DNA of 64,000 bases from Andeanibacterium fulvum (GTDB lineage Bacteria; Pseudomonadota; Alphaproteobacteria; Sphingomonadales; Sphingomonadaceae). The notes under the pieces were generated by a model, which saw nothing but the letters and a program-made list of their open reading frames with translations, made no database searches and was not told where the DNA came from. Made by a program: the position numbers and the translations under genes. This document shows, in pieces, positions 1 through 8,187 of the stretch. Every line of letters begins with the position of its first letter. Position 1 is the stretch's first letter. The stretch spans positions 372,001 to 436,000 of the forward strand of contig NZ_JBANRM010000003.1 in assembly GCF_037154085.1 (NCBI RefSeq). Direction: 5' to 3'.

Positions 1-1008
1 GGCGAAGCGTTCCTGCACATAGTCCCACTGCGCACGGATGACCTTTTCGGGGCCATAGAACACCATCGATCCGCGCCATGCGGCCAGGCCGGTTTCGCGC
101 ACCCGGCGGTTCATTTCCTCTTCCTCGGGGATTTCCGCGAAGATCAGCGGATTGCCCTGCGACAGCACGGGCGAACCGATGGAAGGCATGCCGTTGAAGA
201 TGTTGCCATATTCCAGCTCGTTGAACAGATCGACCATCGGGTCGATATCCGCGAAGCGCTGCAATTCGACCGAGCAGCTCATGTAAGCTTCCGGCTGCGG
301 AAACAGCCAGAAGCCCATCTTTGTCACCACACCCAGCGTGGACTGGCGGAACAGCCCGTCAAGGCAGGGACCGATGCCCATCTTGTATTGCTGCCAGGTC
401 TCGCTGCCGGGCAAAGCGCCCATGCCGGTGCGGAAGAGCTCGCCATCGGCCATCACCGCCTCGATCCCGCATTGCGCCTCGAAATGGCCGCGATAGGGGG
501 CCGCCGTATAGCCGCCGCCGGAATCCAGCGCATTGCCGACCATGCTGCCCCAGCCCGGATCGGGCACGTCGATCCACAGCTTCGACCCGGTTTCCTGCAG
601 ATGGCGGTACATGTCGAAATAGGACACGCCCGGCTCGACGAGGCAGGAGGCATTGCCTTCGCTCACCTCGATGATGCGGTCCATCCGCTTCAGGTCCAGC
701 ACCACGCTGCCGGAATAGACCGGGGCCGAGCCGCCATAACCAAGGTTACGCCCGGTGGAGACAGGATAGAGCGGAATGCCGCGCGCGTTGGCGGAACGGA
801 CCACGGCCTGCACTTCTTCCACCGTCTTGGGCGCAACGGCGGCGGAGGCAATCCTCTCGTCCTCCTCCCCCCACAGGACCGAATAGAAATCGCGATAGGT
901 GTCCACATCGGGATCGGAAGTGAATACCCACTCCTCCCCCACGGCGGATTTCATCTCGGCGATGCCGTCAGCAAAAGTGGCGGCCGAAATACCCGGCGGT
1001 GTGCGCAT
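1..1008 (-). CDS. FAD-linked oxidase of the vanillyl-alcohol oxidase / 4-cresol dehydrogenase family (5' part)
   Basis: The first 336 codons are present; the C-terminal part lies beyond the left edge. The start ATG at 1008 follows a GGGAGGGA ribosome-binding site. The N-terminal half is a PCMH-type FAD-binding domain. Around residues 85-105 there is a TGRNLGYGGSAP stretch followed by VVLDLKRMDRI, then VEPGVS and a GNALDSGGGYT segment, all landmarks of the p-cresol methylhydroxylase/vanillyl-alcohol oxidase/eugenol hydroxylase family. These enzymes oxidise para-alkylphenols at the benzylic carbon. Whether FAD is covalently bound cannot be judged, because the relevant Tyr or His would lie in the missing part. 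A 20-bp dyad 43 bp upstream of the start is a likely operator. Substrate not assignable. Confidence 0.85.
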   Translation of the reverse strand, partial: MRTPPGISAATFADGIAEMKSAVGEEWVFTSDPDVDTYRDFYSVLWGEEDERIASAAVAPKTVEEVQAVVRSANARGIPLYPVSTGRNLGYGGSAPVYSGSVVLDLKRMDRIIEVSEGNASCLVEPGVSYFDMYRHLQETGSKLWIDVPDPGWGSMVGNALDSGGGYTAAPYRGHFEAQCGIEAVMADGELFRTGMGALPGSETWQQYKMGIGPCLDGLFRQSTLGVVTKMGFWLFPQPEAYMSCSVELQRFADIDPMVDLFNELEYGNIFNGMPSIGSPVLSQGNPLIFAEIPEEEEMNRRVRETGLAAWRGSMVFYGPEKVIRAQWDYVQERFA

Positions 1009-1050
1009 ATTGTCCCTCCCGGACCGGCGCTCAATCCAGGAGCGCGGTCG

Positions 1051-1070
1051 ATTTATGCAAGTGCATAAAT
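1051..1070. promoter_or_regulatory. Inverted repeat upstream of the flavoprotein oxidase
   Basis: ATTTATGCA and TGCATAAAT form perfect 9-nt arms around a central AG. The dyad lies 43 bp upstream of the oxidase start on the minus strand. The size and symmetry suit a dimeric MarR- or GntR-type repressor. No matching regulator gene is in the window. Confidence 0.5.
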
Positions 1071-1146
1071 TCTGCCTCCTCCCCCGTCAAGCCGCACGCC
1101 CATGAGGGCCAGGGCTGCCGCATCCCAGGGCCGTTTCCTGCCCGAT

Positions 1147-1180
1147 GTTACGTAATGGATGCGTTACATTACCGTAATTT
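1147..1180. promoter_or_regulatory. Candidate operator of the CobN-like operon
   Basis: The stretch holds repeated GTTAC/GTAAT half-sites: TTACGTAA at 1148-1155, GTTAC at 1163-1167, and the near-perfect dyad ATTAC-C-GTAAT at 1168-1178. The 12-mer ATTACCGTAATT (1168-1179) recurs exactly, in reverse complement, upstream of the BtuB-like receptor (10254-10265). It lies about 140 bp before the first operon gene. The AT-rich GTTAC/GTAAC style resembles Fur/Zur-family boxes, but the regulator is an inference. Confidence 0.5.
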
Positions 1181-1317
1181 ACTTGTTGCCCGCCCCTGCT
1201 TCCCTAGCGCTGGCTACTCACAAACCGCGAGCGAAGCTCGCCCCTTTCGAGAGGAATGCAAGTGCTGGGCCTCGATGCCGCGTTGCGCCCGCGCAGCGGC
1301 GCCACGGCAGCCGGGGA

Positions 1318-1905
1318 ATGACCGTGCTGCTGCCTTTCACAGTGTCGCTGATCTGGCTGCTCGCCATGCTGGTGGCAGCAGTGGCCTTGCAGGATTCGGG
1401 CCGCAGCCTGCGCAGCGCGCTTATGGCCATGCTCGCGTTTGCGGCAGTGCTGGCGGGAGCTTTGCAATTGAGCCCGCAGCCCAACTGGATTGGCGTGCTG
1501 GTGAGCCTGGCAGCCAGCTGGCGCCTGATCGCCGGCCCGCTTCCGCGCGTCGGGGCCCTGATCGCCGGGGCCTGCGCTGGACTTGCGGCGGCGCTGCAGA
1601 TCGGCGGCGGCATCGCAATATGGCCGGCGGCCGCGGTGACGGGCGGAGCACTCGCTATCGCCTTTCTTCTCGCCAGGCCGGGCCAGGGCAATGGCCAGTT
1701 GCGCGGTCATGCACTGATCCTCGCCGCACTGGGCGCTCCGCTGGCGGGGCTTCTGGGGGACCTTCTTTACGGCTGGCAATCGGCCACCGTGCTCAGCCAG
1801 GACGCGGCGCAATCCGCCGCCCCGGCTCCGCCCGCATGGGCAATCGCAATCGTGGGGCTGGCGCTTACCGCCGGCCTCGTCAGAGGAATGTGGATCAGGC
1901 GATGA
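1318..1905 (+). CDS. Polytopic membrane protein, first gene of the CobN-like operon
   Basis: Protein of 195 residues, almost entirely hydrophobic, with about six predicted membrane segments (starting LLPFTVSLIWLLAMLV) and short Gly/Ala-rich loops. I chose the ATG at 1318; an in-frame ATG at 1159 would add an Arg-rich stretch unlike a coding N-terminus. Its stop overlaps the next start (ATGA at 1902-1905), so translation is coupled to the ExbB-type channel gene. No family is recognised. By position it is an inner-membrane component of the ExbB/DUF2149/CobN-like system. The 309 bp before it hold only the two operator-like dyads. Confidence 0.7.
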   Translation: MTVLLPFTVSLIWLLAMLVAAVALQDSGRSLRSALMAMLAFAAVLAGALQLSPQPNWIGVLVSLAASWRLIAGPLPRVGALIAGACAGLAAALQIGGGIAIWPAAAVTGGALAIAFLLARPGQGNGQLRGHALILAALGAPLAGLLGDLLYGWQSATVLSQDAAQSAAPAPPAWAIAIVGLALTAGLVRGMWIRR

Positions 1906-2522
1906 ATTTCTCGGAAGTCCTCGAAAACGGGCTGTTTGCCTTGGGGCAGGTGCTGCGCCTGCCGGTGATACTGTTGCTGTGGGTCTGCGTGGCCGCCACA
2001 CTCTTCTACGCCGGGACCTATCTGGTGGAAGCTATCCGGCGTCGCAGCGAACGGGCGGGTTTCGACCTCAAGCGATGGCTGCAGGAAGGCCGCGTGCTCG
2101 ACACGCCGCAAGAACGCCAGGTCTCCCTCCCCGCCAATCTGCGCGCCATGCTCGCATCGATCCAGCAACTCGACGCCGCCAAGGCGCTGCATCATGGCGG
2201 GCTGGAAAATGTCGTCGCCGAATATGAGGAGCAGTTGCGCCACGGGCTGGATGGACCGCGCGCCCTGATCAAGGTCGGGCCGAGCCTTGGCCTGATAGGC
2301 ACGCTGATCCCCATGGGCACATCGCTTGCCGCGATGGCGGGCGGCAACCTCAATGCGATGGCGGGGCAGATGGTGGTGGCGTTCACCAGCACGATCATCG
2401 GCCTTGCGACCGGCACGGTCGCCTATGGGCTGGTGGTGCTGCGCCAGAGCTGGGTCAGCGCCTCGATCCGCGAGCAGCGCTATCTCGCCGAAGTGATCGC
2501 GGCCGAAATGGAGGGCCAGTAA
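1902..2522 (+). CDS. MotA/TolQ/ExbB-type proton channel protein
   Basis: Protein of 206 residues with three membrane segments: an N-terminal one (LPVILLLWVCVAATLFYAG), then a cytoplasmic loop, then two close together near residues 120-195. The VGPSLGLIGTLIPMG and AFTSTIIGLATGTVAYG stretches match the conserved second and third helices of the ExbB/TolQ family, including the Thr residues that line the proton path. Such proteins form pentamers around an ExbD/TolR-type partner and convert proton-motive force into mechanical work. The partner here is the next gene (DUF2149), overlapping by one base. Since the third gene is a CobN-like protein, this is a dedicated motor and not the general TonB system. 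Confidence 0.9.
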   Translation: MNFSEVLENGLFALGQVLRLPVILLLWVCVAATLFYAGTYLVEAIRRRSERAGFDLKRWLQEGRVLDTPQERQVSLPANLRAMLASIQQLDAAKALHHGGLENVVAEYEEQLRHGLDGPRALIKVGPSLGLIGTLIPMGTSLAAMAGGNLNAMAGQMVVAFTSTIIGLATGTVAYGLVVLRQSWVSASIREQRYLAEVIAAEMEGQ

Positions 2523-2911
2523 TGGGCCGCTTCATCAAGCTCGCCGCGCCGGAGGAACCGGCAGAGGAAGACCCGTTGGCGGGCGTCGCCAATTTGTTCG
2601 ACGCATCCATCGTGTTCATCGTCGGCCTGATGATCACGCTGTTCTCGGTCTACAATATGGGCGACCTGATGAGCGGTGAGAGCGAAGTCACCATGGTGAA
2701 GACCGATGCCAATGGCATGCAGGAAATCATCGTGAAGAAGGGCGAGACCATCAAGGCCTACAAGATGTCCAGCGCCACCGGACAGGGTGACGGCGAGCGG
2801 CTGGGTGCCGCTTACCGCCTGGCCAATGGGCAGATTATCTATGTGCCCGACGCGGAAACTCCCGAAACCGAAGGCAAGCCCGCCGACAATGCCGTTGCTC
2901 CGACCCCTTAA
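2522..2911 (+). CDS. DUF2149 protein, ExbD/TolR-like partner
   Basis: Protein of 129 residues with a short cytoplasmic N-terminus, one membrane helix (about residues 26-45) and a periplasmic tail of about 80 residues. The helix begins LFDASIVFIVGLM. Asp27 sits where ExbD has Asp25 and TolR has Asp23, the proton-binding residue, which supports an ExbD-like role. That analogy is mine. DUF2149 genes are commonly found beside ExbB-type and CobN-like genes, as here. The 3' end overlaps the CobN-like start by 23 bp, so all four genes of the operon are tightly coupled. The Pro/Ala/Glu-rich C-terminal tail is low complexity. Confidence 0.85.
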   Translation: MGRFIKLAAPEEPAEEDPLAGVANLFDASIVFIVGLMITLFSVYNMGDLMSGESEVTMVKTDANGMQEIIVKKGETIKAYKMSSATGQGDGERLGAAYRLANGQIIYVPDAETPETEGKPADNAVAPTP

Positions 2912-5900
2912 GGCCCTGCTTGTCGCCCTGCTGTTGCTGCCTGCTGCCGTCCATGCGCAGCAGGTGGCGCCCGTGCGGCTGGGCTATGTGTTTTCGGACG
3001 GCAACATCCCCGGCACGCTGGCCGCCTTCCGCAAGCTGATGGAGGAACGGCCGGACCTGAAAGACAAAGTGGAGCTGCAATTTCTGGCGGAATCCACATT
3101 CGAAGAAGTCGATCCGGCCAAGCTCTCCGCCAGCGACGTTCTGGTCTACGACATCATGAACGAGCAGATGCTGCGCCGTTTCGACGATGAAAAGAAGCTC
3201 GATCTCGTCGGCACCATCAGCCGCAACGGCACGGTGCTGGGCGTCGGACAGGGCTTGCAGAGCGAGGAATTCTTCGCGGAACTGGGCGTGACATGGGTGC
3301 CGCGCGCCCGCGCCTATTGGGAACATGGCGGCCCGAAGAACCAGCTTGCCCTGATGAAGCTGGCGCTGGCCAAGGCGGGGATTGCCGGATTCGATGCCCT
3401 GCCCGATCCCGAGCCTTCGCTCGATTTCGGCTATTACTACCCCGATGGCGAAACCGGCCGCGTCTTCGCCACCTGGGACGAATTCCAGAGCTGGCGTGCG
3501 GCGAACGGCAAGCTGCACCCCGGCGCCCCTCGCGTGGCAGTGGGCTTCTTCAAGGCGAATTATTACACGGGTGATACCGGCCTGCTGGACGCGATCATCG
3601 CCGAGGTGGAACGGCGGGGCGCGGAAGCCATCTCAGTTTTCGGCTATCCCGGTGCGATCGCCTTCCAGAAGCTGCTGGGCGAAGGCAAGGACGCGCGCGC
3701 CGATGTGGGGCTCGGCCTGTTCTTCCAGTTCAACGATGCGGATTCGGCCAATGTGCTGCAAGGGGTCGGAATCCCGGTGCTCAACCTCATCAGCCTCTAT
3801 GGCCGCAGCGAGGAGGACTGGCGCAATTCGCCGCAGGGCCTTTCCGCCTTCGAAGGCACCTTCAACCTCGCCTCTCCCGAACTGGCGGGGACCATTGCCC
3901 CCACGGTGGTAGGCACCAAGGAGAAGGTGCTCGATCCGCTGACCGGGCTCAATTCCGTCATCACCAGCCCCATCGCCTCACGTGTGGAAATGGCCGTCAG
4001 CCGCGGGCTGAAATATGCGGAACTGTCCCGCAAGCCGAACGCGGAAAAGAAGGTCGCGCTGATCTATTACAACTACCCGCCTGGCAAGGCGGGCATTTCC
4101 GCAAGCTATCTCAACGTAGCGGAAACGCTGGCCAATATCCTCCAGCGCATGGCGGCAGAAGGCTATGACATTGGCGGCCCCGCCCCCTCGGCGGACGAGG
4201 TGCTGGCGCAGATCACCACCAAGGCCCGCAATGTCGGCAGCGATGCGCCGGGCGAGCTTGAGCAAATGATCGCGCAGGGCGGCGCCAATCGCGTGGATGT
4301 GGAAGATTATCGCAAGTGGCTGGATGCCCTTGCCCCCAGCCTGCGCGCCAAGATCCTGAAGGATTGGGGCGATCCGGCGGATGGTAAGCTGATGACCGAG
4401 CGCCGGGATGGCCGAGTAAACCTGATCGTACCGGGCGTGCAATTCGGCAATGTCCTGCTGATGCCGCAGCCCAACCGGGCCTGGGGCGAGGATCTGGAGA
4501 AGCTCTATCACGCAACGGACCTTGCCCCGCCGCACCAATATGTCGCCACCTATGCCTGGCTGCGCAATGGCTACAGAGCGGATGCGGTGGTGCATATCGG
4601 CACTCACGGCACGCTGGAGTGGCTCGACGGGCGCGACGCCGGCCTGGGCGAGGAAGACGCGCCCGACGCCCTGATTTCGGACCTGCCGGACCTCTACATC
4701 TACAATGTGGACGTAGTGGGTGAAGGGCTCGTCGCCCGCAGGCGCGGCATGGCCACTCTGGTGGATCACATGGTGCCGCCCTTCACCGAAGGCGGGTTGA
4801 CCGAAGACCTCGCCAAGCTGAGCGAGCTGCTCAACGACCATACGAAGAACGAGAGCAAGAATCCTGAACTCGCCCGCATTTATGGCAAGCAAGCCCGCGA
4901 ACAGGCAGTGGAGCTGGGCGTGGCCAAGGATGTCGGTCTCGATCCGGATGTAGAATGGACCGACGCGCAGCTTCATCAGGTGGAGGATTACCTGCTCGAA
5001 CTGCGCGGCCAGATCATCCCCTATGGCATGCACGCCTTTGGCCGAACGCCGGTTCCCGATGCCGTGGACAGCACGGTGAAGGCGATCATGAGCGTGGACC
5101 GCTCCGCCCTGCCCGATGTGCAGGAAGCCTTCGCGGACGATATGCGCCAGCGCATCCTCGCTTCCGGCCCGCGCGAGCTTGACGGCCTGATGCTGGGCCT
5201 CGCCGGGCGCTTCGTGCCCGCAGGCAAGGGCGGGGAGCCGATCCGCAACCCGGATTCCTATCCGACGGGCGCCAATTTCTACGGCATCGATCCAGACAAG
5301 GTGCCCAAGCCTGCCTCATGGGAAATGGGGTCGAAGCTCGCCGAGGAACTGCTGCAGAAATCCTTCCGCAAGAACGGCAGATACCCTTCCAAGGTCTCCT
5401 TCGTGATCTGGGGGGACGAGACCATGCGCCATGAAGGCGTGCTAGAATCGCAGATCTTCTACCTGCTGGGCACGAGGCCCGTGTGGGACCCGCGCGGCAA
5501 GGTGGTGGGCGTGGATGTGATCCCGCGCGAACAGCTGGGCCGCCCCCGCGTGGACATCGTGATCGCCTCCGCCGCCGAAGGACTGTTCGGCAATGTCACT
5601 CGCCTGATGGACGAGGCGGTGCAGAAGGTGAAGGCGCTGGACGAAGCCGACAATCAGGTGCGCCAGCATTATCTCGAAATCAAACGCGTGCTGATCGAGA
5701 AAGGCGTCGCTCCCGAAGAGGCTGACAAGATGGCCGGCGTGCGCATCTTCGACGAGCCGCCGGGCAGCTACAACCTCAACACATCCAGCATCGTGGCCGC
5801 CAGCGGATCGTGGGATGACGAGGCGGGCTTCGCCAATGACTACATCCGCAAGATGGGCCACGGCTATGGCAATGGCTATTGGGGCCAGCCCATGCCCGAC

Positions 5901-6989
5901 GTATTCCGGCTGGCGATTTCCGGCACGGAAACCATCGTCCATTCCAACTCGACCATGCTCTATGGCACGCTCGATAACGATGACATGTTCATGTATATGG
6001 GCGGCCTTGCCTCCGCCGTGCGCAGTCTTGATGGCACGACGCCGGACCTCCAGATCACCGACACGCGCGATCCCGGCAAGCCCGCCATGACCGGGCTGGA
6101 CACTTTCATCGGCCGCGAATTCCGTTCCCGCTACGTCAACCCGACCTGGATCGAGGGGATGCAGAAGGAAGGCTATGCCGGCGCAGGCGCGATGCGCGAA
6201 TTCGTCGAATATCTCTGGGGCTGGGATGCCACCGCCAGCGATGTGGTGGACGATGCCATGTGGCAGGAAACCTACGAAACCTATGTGCTCGACAAGCGCA
6301 ACATGGGCATGAAGGCCTATTTCGAGAAGAATTCCCCCTTCGCCTATCAGGACATAACCGCCCGCATGATCGAGACGATCCGCAAGGATTACTGGAAGGC
6401 CGATGAGGCCACGCGCAGCAAGCTGGTCAGCGAATATCTGGAAAACGTCACTACCCACGGCGTGAACTGTACGGCGGTATCCTGCGGCAATGGGCGGCTG
6501 CTGGAATATGTGATGCAGGAAGCCGAGCGCAGCGGCGTGCCGGCCCCCATGATCGCCAAAGCGCATGCCTCTTTCGAGAAGGCAATGGGCCGGACGATCG
6601 AAAGCGCGGCGGAGGAACTGCGGGACTTTGCCCGCCGCAACGATGCGCGCGAGGCGACAGAGCGCCAGCAGGCCCGCGACCTGGTCGCGCATGGGCGCCC
6701 TGCCCCGGCGCAACAGGGTCGCGCGCCCACCGAGGCCGCCGGGAAGTCCGCCAAAACCGAGCCTCGGGCACAGGCCCCGGCAGGCTCCGCCCCCGCTCGC
6801 AACCCGCAGCTCAAGGGGCAGGTAATGACGGAGGAAGACCGCACGCCCACCATCCGCACGCCGGAACGGGCGGAGCTTCCGCAATTGTCCACCAGCGGCC
6901 TGATCTGGCCTGCAATATTGTTCGTGCTGTTACTGCTGGGCTGGAACTGGCGGGAACGCCGTCTGGGTGGCGCCCTCAGCCCCGCCTAG
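2889..6989 (+). CDS. Exported CobN-like protein with C-terminal membrane anchor
   Basis: Protein of 1366 residues, close to the size of CobN, the large subunit of aerobic cobaltochelatase, and of the H subunit of magnesium chelatase. The CobN/BchH core is clear: HIGTHGTLEWLDGRDAG at about residues 569-585 is followed by LPDLYIYNVD and the EGLVARRRG segment. Unlike cytoplasmic CobN it starts with a classical signal peptide (LLRPLKALLVALLLLPAAVHA) and ends with a Pro/Ala-rich linker (about 1250-1320) and one membrane helix (IWPAILFVLLLLGW, about 1339-1354). The body should therefore be periplasmic. No CobS/CobT or ChlI/ChlD ATPase gene is in the window. The upstream ExbB and DUF2149 genes suggest that proton-motive force replaces the ATPase. 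Likely acts on an imported tetrapyrrole or metal complex; direction (insertion or removal) unknown. The stop overlaps that of the convergent lipoprotein gene. Confidence 0.85.
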   Translation: MPLLRPLKALLVALLLLPAAVHAQQVAPVRLGYVFSDGNIPGTLAAFRKLMEERPDLKDKVELQFLAESTFEEVDPAKLSASDVLVYDIMNEQMLRRFDDEKKLDLVGTISRNGTVLGVGQGLQSEEFFAELGVTWVPRARAYWEHGGPKNQLALMKLALAKAGIAGFDALPDPEPSLDFGYYYPDGETGRVFATWDEFQSWRAANGKLHPGAPRVAVGFFKANYYTGDTGLLDAIIAEVERRGAEAISVFGYPGAIAFQKLLGEGKDARADVGLGLFFQFNDADSANVLQGVGIPVLNLISLYGRSEEDWRNSPQGLSAFEGTFNLASPELAGTIAPTVVGTKEKVLDPLTGLNSVITSPIASRVEMAVSRGLKYAELSRKPNAEKKVALIYYNYPPGKAGISASYLNVAETLANILQRMAAEGYDIGGPAPSADEVLAQITTKARNVGSDAPGELEQMIAQGGANRVDVEDYRKWLDALAPSLRAKILKDWGDPADGKLMTERRDGRVNLIVPGVQFGNVLLMPQPNRAWGEDLEKLYHATDLAPPHQYVATYAWLRNGYRADAVVHIGTHGTLEWLDGRDAGLGEEDAPDALISDLPDLYIYNVDVVGEGLVARRRGMATLVDHMVPPFTEGGLTEDLAKLSELLNDHTKNESKNPELARIYGKQAREQAVELGVAKDVGLDPDVEWTDAQLHQVEDYLLELRGQIIPYGMHAFGRTPVPDAVDSTVKAIMSVDRSALPDVQEAFADDMRQRILASGPRELDGLMLGLAGRFVPAGKGGEPIRNPDSYPTGANFYGIDPDKVPKPASWEMGSKLAEELLQKSFRKNGRYPSKVSFVIWGDETMRHEGVLESQIFYLLGTRPVWDPRGKVVGVDVIPREQLGRPRVDIVIASAAEGLFGNVTRLMDEAVQKVKALDEADNQVRQHYLEIKRVLIEKGVAPEEADKMAGVRIFDEPPGSYNLNTSSIVAASGSWDDEAGFANDYIRKMGHGYGNGYWGQPMPDVFRLAISGTETIVHSNSTMLYGTLDNDDMFMYMGGLASAVRSLDGTTPDLQITDTRDPGKPAMTGLDTFIGREFRSRYVNPTWIEGMQKEGYAGAGAMREFVEYLWGWDATASDVVDDAMWQETYETYVLDKRNMGMKAYFEKNSPFAYQDITARMIETIRKDYWKADEATRSKLVSEYLENVTTHGVNCTAVSCGNGRLLEYVMQEAERSGVPAPMIAKAHASFEKAMGRTIESAAEELRDFARRNDAREATERQQARDLVAHGRPAPAQQGRAPTEAAGKSAKTEPRAQAPAGSAPARNPQLKGQVMTEEDRTPTIRTPERAELPQLSTSGLIWPAILFVLLLLGWNWRERRLGGALSPA

Positions 6990-8170
6990 GGATCGAAACG
7001 GGCAAACTGCGCGCGGGACCATGTGACCTGCGCGTGGCCGCCCGTTCCCTCCATCTCGTAATCGTTCCAGGCGACCAGGAAACCGTCCCCGCTCGCACGG
7101 ATAGCCGGGATGGAGGACTTGCCCGGCCCGCCGGACAACTGCCGCATCTCACCCAGCGGCTTGCCTGTACTATCGAACCCTTGAGCGAAGATACGCCTTT
7201 CACCGGCGGCCTCGTCGCTCCACACCAGACCGATCCGGTCCCCGTTCCATGCAAGATAGGCGCCGATGGACTCGCCCTCGCCGTGAGTGGTCCGGATCGG
7301 CTCGGGCATCCGGCCGTCGAGGAATTGGGCAAGCGGGCCGACGGCGAGATAGACCTCGCGATTGCCGTCGCGTTCGTCGAACCAGGTGAGCGCAGCCATT
7401 CCCGCGTCATTCACCTGCAGATCGGGATAGAGCGAGGCATGGCCATCATCCGGGGTGAGTTGCACCTGTCGCAGGTCTCGGCCCGCGATCTCGATCAGAT
7501 GCAGTTCGTTGGTCGCCCCCGCGCCCGCCGCATCATAGGCGAGGAGCATCGCTGCACCCGTGACGGTGGCATTGAGGTTCCACGTATCGCGGTCCGCCCT
7601 GCCCACTTCGCGCGGTGGCATCAGCGGCTTGCCCGCCAGCGAAAACTCCCGATACCAGATCGCCGGATCTAGCGCCGAAGTGGCGGCAGACGGCTGACCG
7701 ATCCACGCGACGCGCAACCGCCCTTCGGCCAAGCGTACAACCGGGTTACGCGACCAATCCTCGCCCTCTTCCAGCTGGACGAGCCATTTGCGGTTGGCCG
7801 CCGCGTCCAGCCCGGCAAGCCAGCCGGAAAGCTCGTTCGAGAAGGGGTTCTTCTGATACCAAGCGGCAACCGGCCCGCCCTCGGTCAGGACAAGATCGGG
7901 TTCATAGGCAAAGGCCCGGCCTTCGCTGCTCGCCTTGATTGCTGTCCCAGCCGGTTCTCCCGCGCTGGTCAGCCGCTGGAGATAGATAGCGGCTTCCTCG
8001 CCCGCTCCGCCATGCCACGCAGCCCAGGCTGCGTGCGGGGAAACGGCAAGGCTCAATTCGTGAGCCCGCATCTCTCCCGTCGCCACTGTCGGGGCAGACA
8101 CATGCGCGCAGCCCGCCAGAGGCAGGAGAAGCGGCAAAAGGCACCGCGTCCACTTGCGCGGCATGGCCAT
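6986..8170 (-). CDS. Lipoprotein with beta-propeller-like repeats
   Basis: Protein of 394 residues (ATG at 8170; a second in-frame ATG at 8164). A short positive N-terminus and Leu-rich stretch lead to the lipobox LAGC (Cys21). The rest is a series of repeating blocks of about 50 residues, each with a pattern like AAW..GD.IGLVWSDE or AALTWFDERDGNREVYLA, typical of sialidase/WD-like beta-propellers. It starts 17 bp after the BtuB-like receptor gene and belongs to its operon. A surface or periplasmic binding role for the receptor system is likely; no enzymatic motif is visible. Function unknown. Confidence 0.7.
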   Translation of the reverse strand: MAMPRKWTRCLLPLLLPLAGCAHVSAPTVATGEMRAHELSLAVSPHAAWAAWHGGAGEEAAIYLQRLTSAGEPAGTAIKASSEGRAFAYEPDLVLTEGGPVAAWYQKNPFSNELSGWLAGLDAAANRKWLVQLEEGEDWSRNPVVRLAEGRLRVAWIGQPSAATSALDPAIWYREFSLAGKPLMPPREVGRADRDTWNLNATVTGAAMLLAYDAAGAGATNELHLIEIAGRDLRQVQLTPDDGHASLYPDLQVNDAGMAALTWFDERDGNREVYLAVGPLAQFLDGRMPEPIRTTHGEGESIGAYLAWNGDRIGLVWSDEAAGERRIFAQGFDSTGKPLGEMRQLSGGPGKSSIPAIRASGDGFLVAWNDYEMEGTGGHAQVTWSRAQFARFDP

Positions 8171-8187
8171 GGCGGAAACGCGCCCGG

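Noticed and set aside
2889..6989. Complete cobalamin biosynthesis cobaltochelatase
   Set aside because: The protein is exported and no cobS/cobT or other cob genes are in the window, so a role in the normal biosynthetic pathway is unlikely.
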